A DNA stretch of 64,000 nt from Bacteriovorax sp037444575 (lineage in GTDB: Bacteria; Bdellovibrionota; Bacteriovoracia; Bacteriovoracales; Bacteriovoracaceae). The translations under genes were made by a program, and so were the position numbers. Positions 8,731 through 17,193 of the stretch are shown here, one piece after another. Location: NCBI GenBank assembly GCA_037444575.1, contig JBBIME010000008.1:62001-126000 (forward strand), read 5' to 3'. How positions within the stretch are numbered: the first letter of the stretch is position 1; every line of letters begins with the position of its first letter. The notes beneath the pieces were generated by a model. That model had not been told where the DNA came from and did not search any database. It was given only the letters and a program-made list of their open reading frames with translations.

Positions 8731-8737
8731 TCTTCCC

Positions 8738-9865
8738 ATGAAAATAAAAACTATAATTTTCTTTTGTTTTTTTCCTTTGGCCATTTCCGCTGCAATAGAG
8801 AGCGGCGATAAAATCAATGTCTTTGAAATGAAGCGAAAGCTTCAAGATCAAACGAGAATGATCCAAAATATGACTAAAGACATGAATAATGTCGAAGTGA
8901 ATCTTGGTATTCAAAATAAAAAATATCTTCACCTGGCAGATGAAAGAGCAAAGATTGAAGAGACTCTGTCTCAGGCAAAAAAGAATGCAGATCTCGACAA
9001 TCAAAATTTAAAGAAAAGCTATAATGAGACAAAAGCCATTTTAATGGGAGTTCTTCTCAATAAACTAGAAAAAGGCGAGAGCTCATCGGATTTATTGTCT
9101 CGAAAAATTTTAGTGGAAAATCTGCAGAGAAGGCTTTCTGATCTCGATGGAATGATGAAATCAAATAAAGTTATTCAAGACGATGTTGAAAAACTTTATC
9201 AACGCCTGGAAGATTCCATGAAGACAGAAAAAGAACTGTTGGCACTCATGGGAGAACTTGAACAGAGAAAAAAAGAACTACGTGCCAATATTGAAGCTGA
9301 ATATCAAAAAAAATCTAATTCACAAAATCGTTTTGATGAGGCCAAAAACAAAATGGCCATGGAAAAAGAGAGTCTTCGTAAGTCTGCGATGAAAGAAAAA
9401 CTTCAGCCACTGCAGATTACTGAAGAAATTAAGATTCCATCTCAACCAGCTAATCAAGCTTTAGCTGTTACAATCCCTGGTGCGGATTTCATGTCTCCCA
9501 TTGCAGAGTGCCTTGGCATTGATCACCAGAAAAAAGGCGTTACATTTAATTTCCAAGGAAAAAATGAAGTCCTCGCTCCCAAAGGGGGGAGAGTCATTTA
9601 TACCGGAAGTTTAGCTAGCTACGGAAATGTTCTAATGATTGATCATGGCAATGATACAAAAACTGTTCTATTAGGCCAGTTTGATTACAGTGTGAAAAAT
9701 GGGGATACTATTAAGGCTTCCCAGTTAGTCGGTTATACCAACCCAAGATCAAATAGAGGATTGGGTGATGGAAAAATTTATTTCGAAGTTAGAAAAAATA
9801 ATTTAGCACAAAATACATATTTGCTTTTAGATAAAAAGACGCTCGCGAAAAATATATCTAAATAG
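8738..9865 (+). CDS. EnvC-like murein hydrolase activator (degenerate LytM)
   Basis: The product (375 aa) has a signal peptide (about 1-19), a long coiled-coil region (about 28-215) and a C-terminal LytM/M23 domain (about 245-370). The zinc-ligand positions of active M23 peptidases are absent: the usual HxH appears as YFEV and the other His motifs are replaced. As in E. coli EnvC, this domain should activate amidases instead of cutting peptidoglycan. Its place directly after ftsEX supports the classic FtsEX-EnvC complex. The ATG at 8738 is chosen because it gives a clean signal peptide. An upstream start at 8678 would lie inside ftsX. Confidence 0.85.
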   Translation: MKIKTIIFFCFFPLAISAAIESGDKINVFEMKRKLQDQTRMIQNMTKDMNNVEVNLGIQNKKYLHLADERAKIEETLSQAKKNADLDNQNLKKSYNETKAILMGVLLNKLEKGESSSDLLSRKILVENLQRRLSDLDGMMKSNKVIQDDVEKLYQRLEDSMKTEKELLALMGELEQRKKELRANIEAEYQKKSNSQNRFDEAKNKMAMEKESLRKSAMKEKLQPLQITEEIKIPSQPANQALAVTIPGADFMSPIAECLGIDHQKKGVTFNFQGKNEVLAPKGGRVIYTGSLASYGNVLMIDHGNDTKTVLLGQFDYSVKNGDTIKASQLVGYTNPRSNRGLGDGKIYFEVRKNNLAQNTYLLLDKKTLAKNISK

Positions 9866-9893
9866 CATCTATCTTCTATGGAAGGAGTAGATC

Positions 9894-11321
9894 ATGAAAA
9901 GAGAACTATTAGGTCTCTTGCTTTTAGCACTTTTAATTCACCCAACTCACAATGCAAAGGCTTCTTCTGCTGTTGATCCAAACTCGGATGCTGCTAAGAA
10001 ATCGCGTTATGAAAAGCTCGAACTTTTTAGCAAAGTTCTCTACTTAATTGAGTCACAATATTATCGTGAAGTAGATACAGAAAAATTAATTGAGGGAGCC
10101 CTCAATGGAATGATGAGCACTCTCGATCCACATTCAGCTTTTTTAGACCGAGATATTTTTGCAAAGATGCAGGAAGAAACTTCTGGAGAATTTGGAGGGC
10201 TTGGTATTGAAGTCACTCAAAAAGATGGACTTCTTGTCATCATCACTCCAATTGAAGATTCACCGGCTTATAAAGCAGGAATTAAACCTGGAGATAAGAT
10301 CGTCGAGATCAACCATGAGTCGATGGTTGGTGTTACTCTTGAGCAGGCCATTGATAAACTCCGTGGAAAAACAAAGAGTAAAATTATTTTAGGAGTTGCT
10401 CGTGAAGGAGTTGATGGTGTTAAAAATTTCGAACTTACTCGCGAGATCGTTTATTTAAAACCTGTAAAATATGAACTTCTTCAAGATCAGTTTGCCTATA
10501 TTCGACTTACTCAATTTCAAAAAAAATCTGCTGAGTATATTTCAGATGCTCTTGTAAAACTAAGAGAACAATCAAAAAGTAAGGGCGGATTGAGAGGATT
10601 GATTCTGGATTTAAGATCAAACCCAGGAGGATTACTGGATGAAGCAGTTGATGTCTCTTCAATCTTTTTAAAAGATGGAATTGTTGTTTCAACTGAAGGT
10701 CGTGATCCAAAAAATAAAGAAATTCGCTATGTGAAGAAATCGGGTCTTAAAGAACTTGATATTCCTATGATTGTCCTCATTAACGGAGCAACTGCTTCTG
10801 CCTCAGAAATTGTTTCCGGAGCTCTCCAGGATTCTAAACGAGCTCTTATTATGGGAACGCAATCATTTGGAAAAGGATCTGTGCAATCAGTTGCAAAAAT
10901 CGATGAGCAAATTGGTGTAAAACTAACAATCGCTCAGTATATGACTCCAAGTGGAAGAAAAATTCAGGCCGTAGGTATTAAACCAGATGTCGTCATTGAT
11001 GAAGTGGATGCTGAGTTTGTTGAAAATAACAAAAAAGAGTCGACTTTTATTCGTGAAAAAGATTTAAAAAATCATTTAACTGCTACAGTTGAAACAGCTG
11101 AAGAGAGAAAAGCTCGCGAGGCCAATGAACTTAAAGAGCGCATTGAAAGAACAGAGCGCTTTAAACAACTTAGAGAAAAAAAGAAAAAAGTTAAAACTAA
11201 AGAAGTAGTCTCTGAGGATGACGAATTCAATAAAAAGATTAGTCCTCGTGAAGATTATCAAGTTAACCAAGCTATAAATTATTTAAAGAATGTTGGACTG
11301 ATTAAAAGTTTAAAATTCTAA
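9894..11321 (+). CDS. C-terminal processing peptidase (S41, PDZ domain)
   Basis: This 475-aa secreted serine protease belongs to the CtpA/Prc-like S41A family, which trims or degrades periplasmic proteins, often regulators of wall hydrolases. It has a signal peptide (about 1-24), a PDZ domain (about 90-175, with GLGIEVTQKDGLLVI) and the S41 fold. The catalytic serine is Ser302 in TASASEIV and the base is Lys327 in SFGKGSVQ. The 25-residue spacing is the family norm. A charged, Lys/Glu-rich tail (about 375-445) is longer than usual. It follows the EnvC-like gene by 28 bp and overlaps xseA by one base. Confidence 0.9.
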   Translation: MKRELLGLLLLALLIHPTHNAKASSAVDPNSDAAKKSRYEKLELFSKVLYLIESQYYREVDTEKLIEGALNGMMSTLDPHSAFLDRDIFAKMQEETSGEFGGLGIEVTQKDGLLVIITPIEDSPAYKAGIKPGDKIVEINHESMVGVTLEQAIDKLRGKTKSKIILGVAREGVDGVKNFELTREIVYLKPVKYELLQDQFAYIRLTQFQKKSAEYISDALVKLREQSKSKGGLRGLILDLRSNPGGLLDEAVDVSSIFLKDGIVVSTEGRDPKNKEIRYVKKSGLKELDIPMIVLINGATASASEIVSGALQDSKRALIMGTQSFGKGSVQSVAKIDEQIGVKLTIAQYMTPSGRKIQAVGIKPDVVIDEVDAEFVENNKKESTFIREKDLKNHLTATVETAEERKAREANELKERIERTERFKQLREKKKKVKTKEVVSEDDEFNKKISPREDYQVNQAINYLKNVGLIKSLKF

Positions 11322-12613
11322 TGGAATTGGCCACTAAAAATGTCTCAGAGATTATCGGTGAAATAAAAGATTTACTAGAAAGTGAATTTTCTAATGTCGC
11401 CGTAGTGGGGGAGATTAGTAATCTTTCTCTTTCATCTTCGGGACATTGGTATTTCACTCTTTCAGATACTGAAGCTTCTATGAGTGCAGCTCTTTTTAAG
11501 ATGGATGCTCTAAGAAATCCTCTCATTAAAAAAATTAAGGATGGAGACAAGGTTGTCGCTATTGGTGACATCAATGTTTACCCTAAGCGCGGAACGTTTC
11601 AGATCATTGTAAAAAAGATTACTCCACTTGGTGTTGGTGATTTAAAAGAACAGTTCGAAAAATTAAAGCGCAAACTTGCCAGCGAAGGTTTATTTGATCT
11701 CGATACAAAAAAGCCTATTCCTCTTCTTCCTAAACGAGTGGCAATTATCACAGCTCTTCGATCTGCAGCTCTCGCTGATTTTATTAATATCTATAAAAGA
11801 CGATCCATTTGGATGGATTTACTTGTTGTCCCAACACTTGTTCAAGGGGACGATGCTCCTAGAGCTCTTAGGGCCTCACTTCACAATGTGATTAAATATT
11901 CAATGGAAGCGCCTCCGGAAAAGAAAATCGATATCATCGTTCTTGCTCGTGGCGGTGGAAGTCTGGAAGATTTGTGGGCCTTTAATGATGAGGGACTGGC
12001 CTGGGATATATACAACTGTCCCATTCCGACAATCAGTGCCGTTGGACACGAAGTAGATTATTCAATTTCTGATTTTGTTTGCGATCTTCGTGCAGAGACT
12101 CCTTCTGCTGCTGCCGAAGTTATTACACATCAACAAACGCTCATTAAAGATAAGATGCGCACACTCAAAGGAAGATTGTTAAGTGCGATTGATATCAAAT
12201 CGACTCGCATCCATAATCGACTTAAGTATGCCCATCCACATTCAATTTTAAATATTATTCTGGGCCTTCTTAATAGTTACCAGAAAAGACTTACCCGTTG
12301 TGACATCAAAAATAGATTGGGAGAACTTACTCACATTCATGAATTCTATCTTGAATTAGATGAGAATTTAGAAAGAATGAAAACGGCACTTAAGGAAAAG
12401 ATGGTTGGGCTAAATCACCGTCTCGATAAATCTAATGGTCTTTTAAAGGCATTAAATCCTAAAAATGTGCTGGAGAGAGGCTATGGACTCGTAGAGACTC
12501 TTGATGGCGGGGTTGTGGCTTCGGCCAAAGATCTAGATCGATTATCACCTGGAGCACAATTGAATTTACACTTCCACGATGGTAAAAGAAAGATTCAAAA
12601 AATAAAGGAATAG
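11321..12613 (+). CDS. xseA: Exodeoxyribonuclease VII large subunit
   Basis: The 430-aa product is XseA, the catalytic large subunit of exonuclease VII, which degrades single-stranded DNA in both directions. The N-terminal OB-fold (about 1-105, EISNLSLSSSGHWYFTLSD) and the catalytic region with LARGGGSLEDLWAFNDE and ISAVGHEVDYSISDFVCD are typical. A coiled-coil and the C-terminal NVLERGYGLV segment complete it. The usual small-subunit gene xseB does not follow. The start codon shares its A with the ctpA-like stop (TAATG), so translation is coupled. Confidence 0.92.
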   Translation: MELATKNVSEIIGEIKDLLESEFSNVAVVGEISNLSLSSSGHWYFTLSDTEASMSAALFKMDALRNPLIKKIKDGDKVVAIGDINVYPKRGTFQIIVKKITPLGVGDLKEQFEKLKRKLASEGLFDLDTKKPIPLLPKRVAIITALRSAALADFINIYKRRSIWMDLLVVPTLVQGDDAPRALRASLHNVIKYSMEAPPEKKIDIIVLARGGGSLEDLWAFNDEGLAWDIYNCPIPTISAVGHEVDYSISDFVCDLRAETPSAAAEVITHQQTLIKDKMRTLKGRLLSAIDIKSTRIHNRLKYAHPHSILNIILGLLNSYQKRLTRCDIKNRLGELTHIHEFYLELDENLERMKTALKEKMVGLNHRLDKSNGLLKALNPKNVLERGYGLVETLDGGVVASAKDLDRLSPGAQLNLHFHDGKRKIQKIKE

Positions 12614-14290
12614 GTGCTGGTGAAGAATAAATTTAAAACCAAACTTAATTTCATCATTGATCCTCGCCTCATCCAGGAAGAGAGAACTGAATTTTTAATA
12701 CGCGCTTTACAAGACGAAAAAATTAAATATTTGACTGAACCAAAAGATGTAGATGATTACAATCTTTCTATCATTTTTTCTCATAAAAGAAGCTTAAGAA
12801 ATTTTTCGAAATATAAAAATCGTATCATCGTTTTGGATTTAAATGATGATTATGATTCTGGTCCAATAGAGAAAATCAATCTAAACTCCTATGAAGAAAT
12901 CACTTCTTTTTTGGAGAAAATCTTTGTTATTGAAAGACGACTTTATATTCAATCAAAGATCAGAGAGAGTGAAAGAGTCTATGAGAAAATAAAAAACAAA
13001 AACCTTGATAGATCATTCAATGATTTAGAAAACCTATCTATTGATCAAAAAAAAGATTTGGAAAGTTTGCTTGATCTTGAGGCACTCCTTTTAGGAGAAG
13101 AGCTCGTTAAGAATTGGAACATTCATTTTAAGACTTTTTCGAAGAAACATTCTCAGCTTCAACACATGGCCTTTTTCACAGGCGAAGAATTAATCGAAGA
13201 AGATAGTGTAACAGATGATGGAGCTTTAATTTTTAACTTACCATTTAATGATCTTTTTCTTGTTTTAAAATTTAAATCAACCGAAGTTTTGGATGAAGCA
13301 TTTTATATTGAACTAATTATCACAATGATCCTAAGAACTCTTCAACTTCAAGATCAGCAACTTATAAAAAGTGATGGAGAAATAGATTTTTGGAAGAAGA
13401 TTTTTTCAAAAATTCCTTACCCCATGGCCGTTATCTCAAGCCTTGGCGATCTTCTTATTTATAATGAATCATTTGCTAAAATTGGAATTCTTCCAAAAGA
13501 GTGTTTACGTTTTAAAGATCAGGAGAGCCTGGAAATTTTCCAACAGTTTTATAAAGTTCGTCGCATTGAATTTCCGATCAACTTGATTAATGTTTCATAT
13601 TTTGTATTCTACACCTCTGAAGGACGCGAAGATAATCTTAAAGCGAAGGACGGCCCATTGAATGATTCTAGAAAAGGGTCAATGGACGAGTTAGGGATTA
13701 TCTCCAGTTCAATTGCGCATGAGTTAAATAATCCGCTTGCAGGAATTTTAGCTGCTCTTTCTCTTCTTTCATTAGAGGATGGATGGTCTGCTGAAAATCT
13801 GGTTGAGTTGGATGATATGAAAAATGGGGCCAAGAGATGCAAGGAATTGGTGGAGATATTTCTTGGATTCTCAAAGTTTTCGCCAGTCGTTGGGAAGGTA
13901 CCATCAATTAAATCTTCTTTGGATCAGGCAATCAATCTTCTTCGTTTTAGAATGATTGAATCCAATTTGCGTCTAGATATAAAATACACCCCTTCATTAG
14001 AGACGTTTTCACGCCAGATAAATTCTTCCATCATGTCGATGATTCTTTATTTAATTTTAAGTGAACTTATGACTGCGTTTGCTCACGAGAGGCTCATCAC
14101 TCAAACGAATATTTCTGCTATGAGTGGAGACGTTATGGAGTTTTCTAATCAAATCATTTTGAAGCTTGATTATGATTTTGAATATGAAGAAAAACTCGCT
14201 CAGTCGAAACTTATTCAGCATCTTTTAGTTTTTGAAAAACTAGAAATTACTTTTTTAAAACAAGAGATTCGATTGATCTATCGTTCGTAA
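12614..14290 (+). CDS. Histidine-kinase-like protein with degenerate ATPase domain
   Basis: This 558-aa protein starts (GTG, or GTG 12620) directly after the xseA stop. The C-terminal third has a good dimerisation/phosphoacceptor H-box (SIAHELNNPLAGI, His369), preceded by a PAS-like stretch (about 260-340). The following region does not show a normal HATPase domain: the N-box is unrecognisable and no DxGxG lid motif is visible. The first 130 residues resemble a receiver-like alpha/beta pattern without a clear phosphoacceptor. It may be a pseudokinase or a phosphotransfer protein that relies on a partner. Read-through from the xseA operon is likely. Confidence 0.7.
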   Translation: MLVKNKFKTKLNFIIDPRLIQEERTEFLIRALQDEKIKYLTEPKDVDDYNLSIIFSHKRSLRNFSKYKNRIIVLDLNDDYDSGPIEKINLNSYEEITSFLEKIFVIERRLYIQSKIRESERVYEKIKNKNLDRSFNDLENLSIDQKKDLESLLDLEALLLGEELVKNWNIHFKTFSKKHSQLQHMAFFTGEELIEEDSVTDDGALIFNLPFNDLFLVLKFKSTEVLDEAFYIELIITMILRTLQLQDQQLIKSDGEIDFWKKIFSKIPYPMAVISSLGDLLIYNESFAKIGILPKECLRFKDQESLEIFQQFYKVRRIEFPINLINVSYFVFYTSEGREDNLKAKDGPLNDSRKGSMDELGIISSSIAHELNNPLAGILAALSLLSLEDGWSAENLVELDDMKNGAKRCKELVEIFLGFSKFSPVVGKVPSIKSSLDQAINLLRFRMIESNLRLDIKYTPSLETFSRQINSSIMSMILYLILSELMTAFAHERLITQTNISAMSGDVMEFSNQIILKLDYDFEYEEKLAQSKLIQHLLVFEKLEITFLKQEIRLIYRS

Positions 14291-14296
14291 TTTTTT

Positions 14297-15595
14297 TTAC
14301 AGAAAGTCCTGAGGGAAATTGTAATTATTCGGATTTTTCTCGATGAAAGTTTCCAGTGGAGTTTTTAAATCAGCATTTACAATTTTATGTTGAACTTTAT
14401 GAATTAAGAGGTACTCACCATTGCTTTTTTCCAAGTAAATAGCGAGAAAGTTATGTATAAGAGGGGCGAGGTGATCTTTTTTAAATTTGCCTTGATTGAT
14501 TCTAGCACTTTTGGAATTGATATATTGAACTAGCTTGTTTTGATGCGTTGGATATCTAAAAACTAATTCCATTTTATGGTGAAGCGAGCTTAGAGGATAA
14601 ATAACATATTGTTCAGGAATCAAATGGTTCATCACTAAGAAATCGTGGCCAAATTCAATGGGATTAACCAGATTAACATTTTCAAAAGAAATTTTATGAA
14701 ATTCGCAAAGCTTCTGAATGGTTTCTTTTTGAAGCGAATCGCTCAACTTGGAAAAATAAGTGGAGAGTTCAATAAGCCCCTGGAAGAATGGCCCAGTCAT
14801 TTTGATTGTTAAAATTTCATAAGGAATTTCTTTTATTTTTTGTACGATGTACTTTGTTTCATTTGGGCTTGAGAGACTTGGAAATGAAAACAGAACAACG
14901 CCTTCAACACCTTTTAAAGTGACGAGAATGGGCGTTTTTATCGATTCAATTTGAGCGATGATTTCTTCAATCGGAGTTTCTTTTTTATAGTGAATGCGAT
15001 CTAGTTCAAATTTATTTTTTGGGTAATAGAGGCTATTCACTTTATGAATTTTTTTATGAATAAAAATACTTAAATATTTTAAAAGTAGTTCGGCAGAAGC
15101 TAAGGAATCATCGAGAGCTCTATGGGCCTTTTGATGTTTTAGGTTAAAAATTTTACTCATGTAATGAAGATTTGAACTGAGCAAATTTGGGATCATGTAT
15201 TTAGTCATGAGATTTGTACAGATCGCTCTGTTTTTTAACTCTTCTTTTCCTAAACGTCGAAGAACGGAATTAAAGAAAGGAATATCAAAAGAGGTATTAT
15301 GGGCAACAAGAATAGAGTCTCCCATAAATTCTAAAATCTCATCTATAACATCTTCTATAATAGGAGCATCATTTACATCTGATTCTTTTATGCTTGTCAG
15401 TTTTTGGATGAATTCTGGAATTTGGACTTCTGGTTTGATTAAAAAGCTTTTTTGATCAACGATTTTTAGTTTTTCGACTCTCACGAGACCGATCTCAATA
15501 ATTTTATCGTTGTGATGATTTCCGCCAGTAGTTTCAAGATCAAAAACGCAGAAAGAGAGATCGTGGAGAAGTTGATAAGAGCTATTCGTTGTCAT
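14297..15595 (-). CDS. DnaQ-family 3'-5' exonuclease with a long C-terminal extension
   Basis: The first 175 residues are a DEDDh exonuclease of the DNA polymerase III epsilon type: motif I CVFDLETTGG, motif II VAHNTSFDIPFF, and motif III HRALDDSLASAELLLKYL. The remaining 255 residues match nothing I recognise and lack the GIY-YIG, BRCT or helicase parts found in other DnaQ fusions. The protein (432 aa) may be a proofreading or repair exonuclease. Its stop is 6 bp from the end of the convergent kinase-like gene, leaving no room for a separate terminator. Confidence 0.82.
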   Translation of the reverse strand: MTTNSSYQLLHDLSFCVFDLETTGGNHHNDKIIEIGLVRVEKLKIVDQKSFLIKPEVQIPEFIQKLTSIKESDVNDAPIIEDVIDEILEFMGDSILVAHNTSFDIPFFNSVLRRLGKEELKNRAICTNLMTKYMIPNLLSSNLHYMSKIFNLKHQKAHRALDDSLASAELLLKYLSIFIHKKIHKVNSLYYPKNKFELDRIHYKKETPIEEIIAQIESIKTPILVTLKGVEGVVLFSFPSLSSPNETKYIVQKIKEIPYEILTIKMTGPFFQGLIELSTYFSKLSDSLQKETIQKLCEFHKISFENVNLVNPIEFGHDFLVMNHLIPEQYVIYPLSSLHHKMELVFRYPTHQNKLVQYINSKSARINQGKFKKDHLAPLIHNFLAIYLEKSNGEYLLIHKVQHKIVNADLKTPLETFIEKNPNNYNFPQDFL

Positions 15596-15678
15596 AAAAA
15601 TCCTTTAGTCGAACATTCGTTCGAATACTTTAGATCTTTGAGTTTACTCCCTTAAAAATTACCGATCAAGAAGAAAAA

Positions 15679-17010
15679 TCAGCCTCTATGAGGACGAAAA
15701 GACTGTTTATTCAATTTTTTTACACCGCTCGAAAGTTTGCGGTATTCAGGTACTTCATTTGGCGAGCATGGAGCTTGTTCCAGTGATTTTGCAATCTCTT
15801 TCCCTGGAGCTGTTACGTATTTTATAACTCCGGCCACATGCCTTTGAACGATACAACTTTTAAACCACGATTGGGACAGTCTATGTCCATCTTGGTCTTT
15901 GAAAACAATGTTATCGCTTTTTTCGCTATATTTTCCACCCCAGTGAAGAGCTTCAATTAGATTCAGAGGATTCATGGATGGGAAATTATTATTTTTTACT
16001 TGATAATAATAACCAACAAGTTTTGGTTGTAAAGGCCCTGCATTATACATCGCCACGGCCATAAGCCATCCAGTGTGGAGTGGATAATATTTTGATGAAT
16101 AAGGTTTTTGGCATGCTTTGGAAAATGTTTTTCCTTCAGAATAGAGTTCATCTTTTTTTAGTTTTTCAGGAACAAGGTTATTAAATAGATTTCTTAATGT
16201 TTGCGCCTTGAAATTAACTGAAAGAGAAATGTTTTGGCAGTTTTTTACAAATGAAGACACTGCTTTGAAACGCTTTGTTTGCAGATCGCTTGCGCCAACA
16301 GGAAAATCGGCTTTAACTTGTTCGAGAGTAATTCCTTTGAATTCCTTTGCGGTTAATTGGTAATCGTGACGAGAGCCAAGTTTTTTTATGGCGATATCAT
16401 AAAATGGTTTTACAATACTTGTTGGAAGAACATCCGAATTACAGTTGATATTTGAAGGCCATCCATAAGTAGCTTTAACCTCATTTGAAAGGGCATTCAT
16501 TCCCTGACACCACTCTTGAATATTTAGTTGTGACATTCCACATGAATAATTTCCACCATCAGGAGATATTCCAAGCGCTGCCAAAAGAGACTCTTGCTTC
16601 ATGGCCCCGATTAGAACTTGAGGGGGAATTTCATATTTAATGCTCGCATTTTGAATGGCCGTTAGTTTTTCTGCAACTTGGTTCCCGCTATCAACTGTCA
16701 TCCATGCCAACTCAAGCGTTGCTGCTGAGTAAGAGCCTTTTTTTATTTCTTCTCTTCTAAGAACTTCTTTATTGCGACAAACTCTAAGGTCAGCAACTTT
16801 ATTAGTTTTCCAATCTAAAATTTCTTCGTGGCTCATTTCCCCTGGAAAATCGGAATATGGATCTTCAACTCCGCTAAAGTCTGGGCATTCAAGTCCTTTT
16901 GGCAGAACGTCTTCAGGACAAAGTACGTCAGGATTATCCCATGATGTCGCCGCAAACATTGCTGTTGGCAGAAGTGAAAGAAGAAGAGTTAGAAGTAGTG
17001 CATTTTTCAT
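15679..17010 (-). CDS. Secreted SLT-type lytic transglycosylase-like protein
   Basis: The 443-aa product has a clear signal peptide (cleavage near AMFA at about 20) and a lysozyme-like transglycosylase core. The probable catalytic Glu is E140 in GAMKQESLLAALG, followed by the structural motif CGMSQLNIQEWC. A later AMYNAGP (about 313) is typical of SLT proteins. It should cut glycan strands of peptidoglycan to 1,6-anhydro ends. Several cysteines suggest disulfides in the periplasm or outside the cell. It is transcribed away from the polysaccharide deacetylase gene across a shared 183-bp regulatory region. Confidence 0.75.
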   Translation of the reverse strand: MKNALLLTLLLSLLPTAMFAATSWDNPDVLCPEDVLPKGLECPDFSGVEDPYSDFPGEMSHEEILDWKTNKVADLRVCRNKEVLRREEIKKGSYSAATLELAWMTVDSGNQVAEKLTAIQNASIKYEIPPQVLIGAMKQESLLAALGISPDGGNYSCGMSQLNIQEWCQGMNALSNEVKATYGWPSNINCNSDVLPTSIVKPFYDIAIKKLGSRHDYQLTAKEFKGITLEQVKADFPVGASDLQTKRFKAVSSFVKNCQNISLSVNFKAQTLRNLFNNLVPEKLKKDELYSEGKTFSKACQKPYSSKYYPLHTGWLMAVAMYNAGPLQPKLVGYYYQVKNNNFPSMNPLNLIEALHWGGKYSEKSDNIVFKDQDGHRLSQSWFKSCIVQRHVAGVIKYVTAPGKEIAKSLEQAPCSPNEVPEYRKLSSGVKKLNKQSFRPHRG

Positions 17011-17064
17011 AGTTTAATCTCTAGATTATTGGAAAAACTTGGACGCAAAATACTAAATGAGAAA

Positions 17065-17080
17065 CCCTCCGGCTAGAGGG
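17065..17080. repeat. Small inverted repeat in the divergent intergenic region
   Basis: CCCTC and GAGGG form a 5-bp inverted repeat with a 6-bp centre, between the two divergent cell-wall genes (17011-17193). It may be an operator or a 5' UTR hairpin of the leftward gene. The evidence is weak. Confidence 0.3.
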
Positions 17081-17193
17081 CACTGAAAAAAGTACACGAG
17101 TTTAACTATCGGGTAATATTTATATATTTTTCCTCAATAATAAACGGATTTTGGTCGATATAGCTCTGTTAAATCTTAATTAGAGGAGATTTT

